Shown piece after piece: positions 6,114 to 13,567 of a stretch of DNA of 13,567 nt. The notes below the pieces were generated by a model that saw nothing but the letters and a program-made list of their open reading frames with translations, was not told the origin of the DNA and ran no database searches. Each line of letters opens with the position of its first letter. The first letter of the stretch is position 1. Made by a program: the position numbers and the translations under genes. The stretch is taken from NCBI GenBank assembly GCA_015222355.1, contig JADFVC010000394.1, positions 1 through 13,567 on the forward strand, written 5' to 3'. This DNA is from Chloroflexota bacterium (GTDB lineage: Bacteria; Desulfobacterota; Desulfuromonadia; Desulfuromonadales; Geopsychrobacteraceae).

Positions 6114-8705
6114 CTACTCTTCGACACAACAAAGCAGTTTTTGCGCCACCACATCCGCCATCAGGTGCAGACCTGCCTCCGGGGCACGGCAGACCTTGAC
6201 CACCTTTTTGTAATGACTGCTGGAGGGCAGCAAGCCTTCGAGGCTATTCGGTTGTTTATCCAGCCAATCAAGATTGAAGAAGCAGTTTTTATCTTCCGGA
6301 AAAAGAGCCAGATAGAAAATATCTGCCTCGACCAGATCCTGGAAAAAGTGCGAGCCGAAAGACAACTCCGGCATCAATTCACCGGCCGTAAAAGCCACTT
6401 CGGCCAAGGCCGTCAGGTTACTGATTTCGGAAAAGCTGACCGGAACACCCATTGACGGTGTGGAGGTCCCCCAACGTCCGGGGCCGAGCAGCAACGTCGG
6501 ACTCTTTTCCTTGTCGGCAATCCGCTTGTTGAGCCGGCCAATCAGGCGGGCGATCTCATATTTTTCACTCAAGGGCAGCTTGACATACTGCTCGGGATCA
6601 ACCCAGATAATCCATTTCAACGGACGCGAAACATTCCCGCCCATAAAGTTCCCTTCGCTCTGGAAAAAAATCCGCTCCTCGGGAACCCGCGTGGGAATCT
6701 TCACCTCTTTTTCCGCCCCCTTGGTCTGCAACGGCCGACACTGAACAACATCGATCTGCGGCGTTCCGTCAGCGGCAAAGTTGACGGTAAATTCCACATC
6801 GACCGGATAATCGTAAGCTTTCTCAATCGTCTTGAGCATTCTCTGCATCAACTCAATAAATGGCGTTTCGCTAAAAAGCTGGTCAAATGTCAGCAGCCAG
6901 ACATCCACCCCTTTTTTGCCGCGTTTTTCAAGCAATTGCATGGTTTCATAATCGCGCACGGCATACTGATGCCAAGGGATGTCGATCTTTTCCTCAGTCA
7001 AACTCAGCAATGACATAGTACGCAATTCGTTCGCATTAATATCGAGCAGATCCACATCCCGCTGTGAAAACTTCCGGGTATCAGCAAATCCCCCGTGCGG
7101 TCTCTTCTGCGGAGCATCCAGAGCAACGATACAGGGATAATCCCCTTCCGCCCGATCAACCGCTCGGGTTCCCAGCCCAAGGACCAAACGCAGCATTCCG
7201 GCCTGCGGGTCCATCTCCTTGTCCCAGACGAAAGTATTATAGGAAACGCCGACACCGGCCAACTCGGGGAAGTAATAATGATCCCGGTAAGCCCCGGAGA
7301 CCCGTTGCACCAGCAAGGCCATCTGTTCGTCCTGCTGATCAAGACCGCGCTGCAGACGATAAGCCAGGGCATCCTCGCTCATGGTGCTGGCGAAAATCTT
7401 GCGCACAGCCTCCTCAAACTGCTCCAGACGCTCTTCCGGGGAACCTTGGTTGACACAGAAGAAACTGTCATACTTACCGGCGAAAGCATTGCCGAAGCTG
7501 TCCTCCAGCAACGAACTGGAGCGGACAATGATCGGGTACTGACCAAAATATTCGAGCATTTTCTGAAAACCTTCACGGAGACTCCCGTGAAAGCTGCCCT
7601 GGAGAATCTTTTCCTGCAACTCTTTGGCGGCAGCAAAATAGCCCGCCTCACTCTTCTGCTGCATAAACAGGCGCCAGAGGTCATTATGCACAATATAGGA
7701 ATAGTAAACGTTGGAGCCGACATAAAAAGAATCGTGTGTTTCCAGGTGCTTATCCCAGTCGAAACGGCTATCACGGCGCAGGACATTGTGCGCCAGCAGC
7801 ATACCGACCGCCTTGCCGCCGATAAAACCGGAACCGATGACCCGCGACTTGATGTTGAGCAGATCCTGTAAACTTAAATACTCGTGCGCCAGGCCAAGCA
7901 TGCGCTCTTCACGCCCGATCATATGCCGACAGATGTGCTTGACCATCTGCTCCTGCTCAAGTCCGGCGTCAGGATCTTCATTGACCTGTTCGGCATCAAG
8001 GAACAGGCGATGCCAGTGATCAATCTGCCGTCGGGCACTATCCCTGTCACGTTCGGCCAGCGAACTGAGCAAACGGGTCGCTTCAAAACTGTTTACCAGG
8101 GGAATAAATTCCTCCCCCTTTTTTCGGTGCGGCAAAAACATGGTCGGTGAGCGCCGCTGCCAGACCTTGAGCGGCTGGATATGAAAGTGTTGCCCATGAT
8201 TGAAAACATCGATCAACACCTGGGTGGTATCGCGAATCCTTTCAATCGTCCGAAAAGAATGTCGGTCACGAATCAGTGCGAAGTAGGCAACGGTCTCCAG
8301 TTCAAACAGATAGGGACAAGTGACACGGAAAAAATTGCCCACCATATGATCGGTTGCCCAGGCCGACACCAGATCGGAAAGGCAGTCAAAGACATAAAAA
8401 GCACCGACCCCCTGCTCGGTCACCACCTCGTAAATACGGCGGGTAAAAGACTCAAAACCCTGCCGTGGATCCAGATCGTATTTCTTGATTTTCGGGGAAG
8501 CTCCCAACAAGGGCGCATGGTCGCCAAAACAGAAATAAATGATATTCCGACCGTCAGATAGCGCCTGATCAACAAAGGCGCCGACAAAATAACGATAATC
8601 ATCCATAGAATCGACGGTCAGAACGACATTGTCGCCGAACCGCAAGCCATCAAGAATACTGTCAAGTCCGGTATAGCCCGTTGACACACGTGCAGCTGCA
8701 TACAT
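6114..8705 (-). CDS. KaiC-like/PEP-synthase ATP-grasp fusion protein (no phosphohistidine domain)
   Basis: This 863-residue protein of unknown substrate has two parts. Residues 5-180 resemble a KaiC/RecA fold (STGYTGLDSILDGL, then a strand and helix pattern ending IYFCFG), but the Walker A loop is replaced by VDSMDDYRYF, so ATP binding there is unlikely. Residues 290-660 are a PEP synthase/PPDK N-terminal ATP-grasp domain: GGKAVGM at 296-302, IVRSSSLLEDSFGNAFAGKY at 393-412, LLVQRV at 464-469, LGLGTRAVDR at 509-518, and DVEF...VVQCRP at 636-658. The mobile phosphohistidine domain and PEP-binding TIM barrel of true PpsA are absent. A family-specific tail carries LGPGRWGTSTPSMGVPVSF at 740-758. 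The start has an AGGAG ribosome site (8712-8716). It is a single-gene unit ending at a strong terminator. Calling it ppsA would be misleading; it more likely phosphorylates or senses an unidentified partner. Confidence 0.85.
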   Translation of the reverse strand: MYAAARVSTGYTGLDSILDGLRFGDNVVLTVDSMDDYRYFVGAFVDQALSDGRNIIYFCFGDHAPLLGASPKIKKYDLDPRQGFESFTRRIYEVVTEQGVGAFYVFDCLSDLVSAWATDHMVGNFFRVTCPYLFELETVAYFALIRDRHSFRTIERIRDTTQVLIDVFNHGQHFHIQPLKVWQRRSPTMFLPHRKKGEEFIPLVNSFEATRLLSSLAERDRDSARRQIDHWHRLFLDAEQVNEDPDAGLEQEQMVKHICRHMIGREERMLGLAHEYLSLQDLLNIKSRVIGSGFIGGKAVGMLLAHNVLRRDSRFDWDKHLETHDSFYVGSNVYYSYIVHNDLWRLFMQQKSEAGYFAAAKELQEKILQGSFHGSLREGFQKMLEYFGQYPIIVRSSSLLEDSFGNAFAGKYDSFFCVNQGSPEERLEQFEEAVRKIFASTMSEDALAYRLQRGLDQQDEQMALLVQRVSGAYRDHYYFPELAGVGVSYNTFVWDKEMDPQAGMLRLVLGLGTRAVDRAEGDYPCIVALDAPQKRPHGGFADTRKFSQRDVDLLDINANELRTMSLLSLTEEKIDIPWHQYAVRDYETMQLLEKRGKKGVDVWLLTFDQLFSETPFIELMQRMLKTIEKAYDYPVDVEFTVNFAADGTPQIDVVQCRPLQTKGAEKEVKIPTRVPEERIFFQSEGNFMGGNVSRPLKWIIWVDPEQYVKLPLSEKYEIARLIGRLNKRIADKEKSPTLLLGPGRWGTSTPSMGVPVSFSEISNLTALAEVAFTAGELMPELSFGSHFFQDLVEADIFYLALFPEDKNCFFNLDWLDKQPNSLEGLLPSSSHYKKVVKVCRAPEAGLHLMADVVAQKLLCCVEE

Positions 8706-8785
8706 TACATACTCCTGGAAAAAACGCGGGGGGAGGGACTCAAAGACCCAGAATCACATCAAATTGCATCTTTTTTTAGCATAAC

Positions 8786-8801
8786 TGCAGGCATCCGACC
8801 A
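8786..8801 (-). promoter_or_regulatory. Possible sigma-54 promoter of the PPDK-N-like gene
   Basis: The minus strand reads TGGTCGGATGCCTGCA. GG (8800-8799) and GC (8788-8787) are spaced by the required 10 bases, and the -12 half (CTGCA) is good. The -24 half lacks the CAC of the consensus. The predicted start near 8775 would give a 70-base leader. It is weaker than the site at 3825-3840. Confidence 0.3.
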
Positions 8802-8824
8802 AGCCCATTTCTAAAAGGGCTGGT

Positions 8825-8860
8825 TCGGTAGGGGCGGACCCATGGGTCCGCCCCTACCGA
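8825..8860. repeat. 36-bp perfect palindrome (REP/MITE-like)
   Basis: The sequence from 8825 to 8860 equals its own reverse complement. It has the arm TCGGTAGGGGCGGACCCA and its mirror, with no spacer. It lies between two divergent gene starts, where a terminator would have no use. The GTAGGGGCGGACC core resembles dispersed GC-rich palindromes seen in many deltaproteobacteria. It is read as a mobile or REP-like intergenic repeat. Confidence 0.7.
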
Positions 8861-8946
8861 TCATAACATTCGGCGAAAGTCGATTGTACAGATTGGCAGT
8901 TTTTGCGATGATGGGCAATCCAGAGATAAAAGATAAGGAGCTTGAG

Positions 8947-9291
8947 ATGAAAATAACCCGGCTTGAAGACTGTCCCAAATCAGCAGTACAAATGGCGGGC
9001 GCTCAGGGTGCCAGCAGGCAGGTTCCCATCGGCAAGGCTGACGGGGCGCCAAATTTTTCCATTCGCGTGTTCACCCTTGAGCCCGGCGGCAACACTCCCC
9101 ATCATGTTCACGCAAGCGAGCATCTGAACTATATTCTCGAAGGCACGGGAGAAGTGATGGAAGGGGAAATCCCGCGGCCGGTCCGCGCCGGGGATTTCGT
9201 ACTGGTCACACCGCACGAAAAACACCAGTACCGCAACACTGGCGACAAACCTCTGATCTTCATGTGCATGGTACCATCAGCTTATGAATGA
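8947..9291 (+). CDS. Small single-domain cupin protein
   Basis: This 114-residue protein is one cupin barrel. Cupin motif 1 is visible at about residues 46-66 (GGNTPHHVHASEHLNYILEG), with two metal-type histidines in HVH followed by a glutamate. Motif 2 follows at about 80-97 (AGDFVLVTPHEKHQYRN), with the third histidine. All canonical metal ligands are therefore present, and a mononuclear metal site is likely. The ATG at 8947 is chosen because AAGGAG (8935-8940) lies 6 bases before it. An upstream in-frame ATG at 8842 falls inside the 36-bp palindrome and would add 35 residues unlike any cupin. The gene is monocistronic, divergent from the 863-residue protein and ended by a strong terminator. 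Small cupins of this type bind sugars, act as isomerases or dioxygenases, or have unknown roles; the substrate cannot be told. Confidence 0.88.
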   Translation: MKITRLEDCPKSAVQMAGAQGASRQVPIGKADGAPNFSIRVFTLEPGGNTPHHVHASEHLNYILEGTGEVMEGEIPRPVRAGDFVLVTPHEKHQYRNTGDKPLIFMCMVPSAYE

Positions 9292-9314
9292 ATAGCCGGA
9301 ACGAATAAAATCAG

Positions 9315-9349
9315 AGGGGTGCCGTTACGGCCCCCCTTTATTTTTATTT
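9315..9349 (+). terminator. Rho-independent terminator between convergent genes
   Basis: AGGGG-T-GCCG-TTA-CGGC-C-CCCCT forms a stem with a single internal mismatch, followed by TTTATTTTTATTT. It begins 24 bp after the cupin stop. It also overlaps the last codons of the converging gene at 9344-9760. On that strand the stem is followed by CTGATTTTATT, so it may serve both directions. Confidence 0.85.
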
Positions 9350-9760
9350 GGCCCCGGGAAAATATTTTTCCATACAGTCATCACAAATTCCATGACTGAA
9401 CCGGGCCGTGGTATGTAATTCGATATAGTTTTCCAGCCGATTCCAGTAGCCACTATCATCACGAATTTTCTTGCAGTAGCCACAGATCGGCAGCAACCCG
9501 CCAAGAGTCTTCACTTCATCAAGGGCCTGTTGCAGATCGGTAATCAAACAGGCCTTTTCTTCTTCAACCTGCTTGCGGATCTGAATATCCTCTTCCAACT
9601 CGGCATTCTTCTGTGCCAATTCAGAACGCTCCTCGACAACCATGGCTTCAAGCTTGCGGATGGTTAATTTCAAGACGGCCAGTAGCAAGGACTCAATCAG
9701 AATAAACCCGAGTATGGCAATGAGAATATTGGTCTTCAGGGTCTTTTGCAGAGCCAGCAC
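9344..9760 (-). CDS. Membrane/coiled-coil/zinc-ribbon protein, probably a truncated sensor
   Basis: The protein has 138 residues from a GTG. One membrane helix spans about 11-34, an acidic coiled coil about 35-85, then a conserved C-terminal module: LGGLLPICGYCKKIRDDSGYW, then FSHGICDDC. Two CxxC pairs (Cys93/96 and Cys126/129) suggest a zinc ribbon. This module commonly ends PAS, GAF or receiver-domain signalling proteins in deltaproteobacteria, normally behind a sensory region. Here that region is missing. The GTG start has no ribosome site, no ATG lies upstream before the in-frame TGA near 9809, and a 128-bp palindromic repeat begins 10 bp upstream. The gene is therefore either a short orphan or the surviving 3' part of a larger sensor. 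Whether it is expressed is uncertain. Confidence 0.65.
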   Translation of the reverse strand: MLALQKTLKTNILIAILGFILIESLLLAVLKLTIRKLEAMVVEERSELAQKNAELEEDIQIRKQVEEEKACLITDLQQALDEVKTLGGLLPICGYCKKIRDDSGYWNRLENYIELHTTARFSHGICDDCMEKYFPGAK

Positions 9761-9769
9761 TTCAAATAT

Positions 9770-9897
9770 GATGGCGTCGCAAAAAAGTCCGCCCTCCGGC
9801 GTTGCAGTAGTTTTTCAGGATCTCGACATACCATATGTATGCCTTCGTCCCTGAAAAACCACTACGCCTTGTAGGTCGAATTTTCTGCTTAGCCATC
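9770..9897. repeat. 128-bp palindromic repeat element (MITE-like)
   Basis: The ends form an imperfect 17-bp inverted repeat: GATGGCGTCGCAAAAAA at 9770-9786, and the complement of GATGGCTAAGCAGAAAA at 9881-9897, with 13 of 17 matching. Inside, GTAGTTTTTCAGG pairs with CCTGAAAAACCACTAC, and CATACCATATGTATG marks the centre. The whole unit can fold as one long interrupted hairpin. It has no coding capacity of its own and resembles small non-autonomous palindromic elements. Confidence 0.7.
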
Positions 9898-9905
9898 GTA
9901 TTCTT

Positions 9906-9934
9906 TTTTGCGAGACCATCAAATATTGTATACT
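9906..9934 (+). promoter_or_regulatory. Possible sigma-70 promoter of gltB
   Basis: A TATACT hexamer (9929-9934) is a good -10 box. The best -35 choices are TTTTGC (9906-9911, spacer 17) or TTGCGA (9908-9913, spacer 15). Transcription would start near 9941 and give a leader of about 93 bases. It lies immediately beyond the edge of the 128-bp repeat. Confidence 0.35.
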
Positions 9935-9973
9935 TCGTACGGAGCTTTTTTATTTCCACCCAGGAGACTGTTG

Positions 9974-10012
9974 ATGAAATGGTCTCCACCGCTCGGGAAA
10001 TCGACTCAATAG
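9974..10012 (+). CDS. Possible 12-codon leader ORF before gltB
   Basis: An ATG at 9974 follows AGGAG (9962-9966) at ideal spacing and opens a frame MKWSPPLGKSTQ that stops at 10012, 21 bp before gltB. A GGAGAC/GTCTCC inverted repeat (9963-9968 with 9982-9987) could bury this ribosome site in a hairpin. No homology can be claimed. It may be a chance ORF or a translational leader. Confidence 0.25.
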   Translation: MKWSPPLGKSTQ

Positions 10013-10033
10013 ATATGCTCAAAGGACAGCTTC

Positions 10034-13567
<3,534 letters not shown>

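Noticed and set aside
8893..8905. TGGCAGTTTTTGC, sigma-54-like, upstream of the cupin
   Set aside because: Only 8 bases separate GG and GC; sigma-54 needs 10, so the spacing rules it out.
9762..10022. Minus-strand reading frame upstream of the zinc-ribbon gene
   Set aside because: It is mostly the palindromic repeat read through, shows no domain, and is in a different frame from the zinc-ribbon protein.

Overview
The window looks like chromosomal DNA from a deltaproteobacterium, most likely of the Desulfuromonas/Geobacter group. This rests on the TRAP dicarboxylate-type transporter, a KaiC-like/PPDK-N fusion typical of that group, a zinc-ribbon tail common on its signalling proteins, and sigma-54 style promoters. 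The taxonomic assignment is inference from family resemblance, not from a database search.

Positions 1-3768 (minus strand) hold a TRAP transporter operon read right to left: a divergent DctP-like binding protein (2749-3768), a canonical DctP (1681-2673), a hairpin, DctQ (1041-1601), then DctM, which overlaps dctQ by 4 bp and runs off the left edge. A well-formed sigma-54 (-24/-12) promoter lies just upstream at 3825-3840. A 16-bp perfect palindrome about 150 bp further up (3957-3972) is a good candidate enhancer site. After a 650-bp divergent intergenic region, a third complete DctP-type binding protein (4423-5406, plus strand) stands alone. One permease pair is therefore flanked by three binding proteins, and one of these has lost the usual ligand-binding arginine.

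Positions 5407-6113 are a decayed mobile-element zone. It has an IS200/IS605-type end hairpin, a frameshifted and truncated TnpA relic, a 23-bp tandem repeat, and finally the terminator of the next minus-strand gene.

Positions 6114-8705 (minus) encode an 863-residue protein. It has a degenerate KaiC/RecA-like N-terminus and a PEP-synthase/PPDK-type ATP-grasp domain, but lacks the phosphohistidine and PEP-binding domains. Divergent from it is a small cupin (8947-9291), and the shared upstream region carries a 36-bp perfect palindrome. Convergent with the cupin is a short membrane/coiled-coil/zinc-ribbon protein (9344-9760). Its N-terminal side abuts a 128-bp palindromic repeat (9770-9897), and it may be a truncated sensor remnant.

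Positions 10034-13567 (plus) hold 1178 codons of gltB, the glutamate synthase large subunit. It is open at the right edge and preceded by a plausible promoter and a possible 12-codon leader ORF. No tRNA, rRNA or CRISPR array was recognised.
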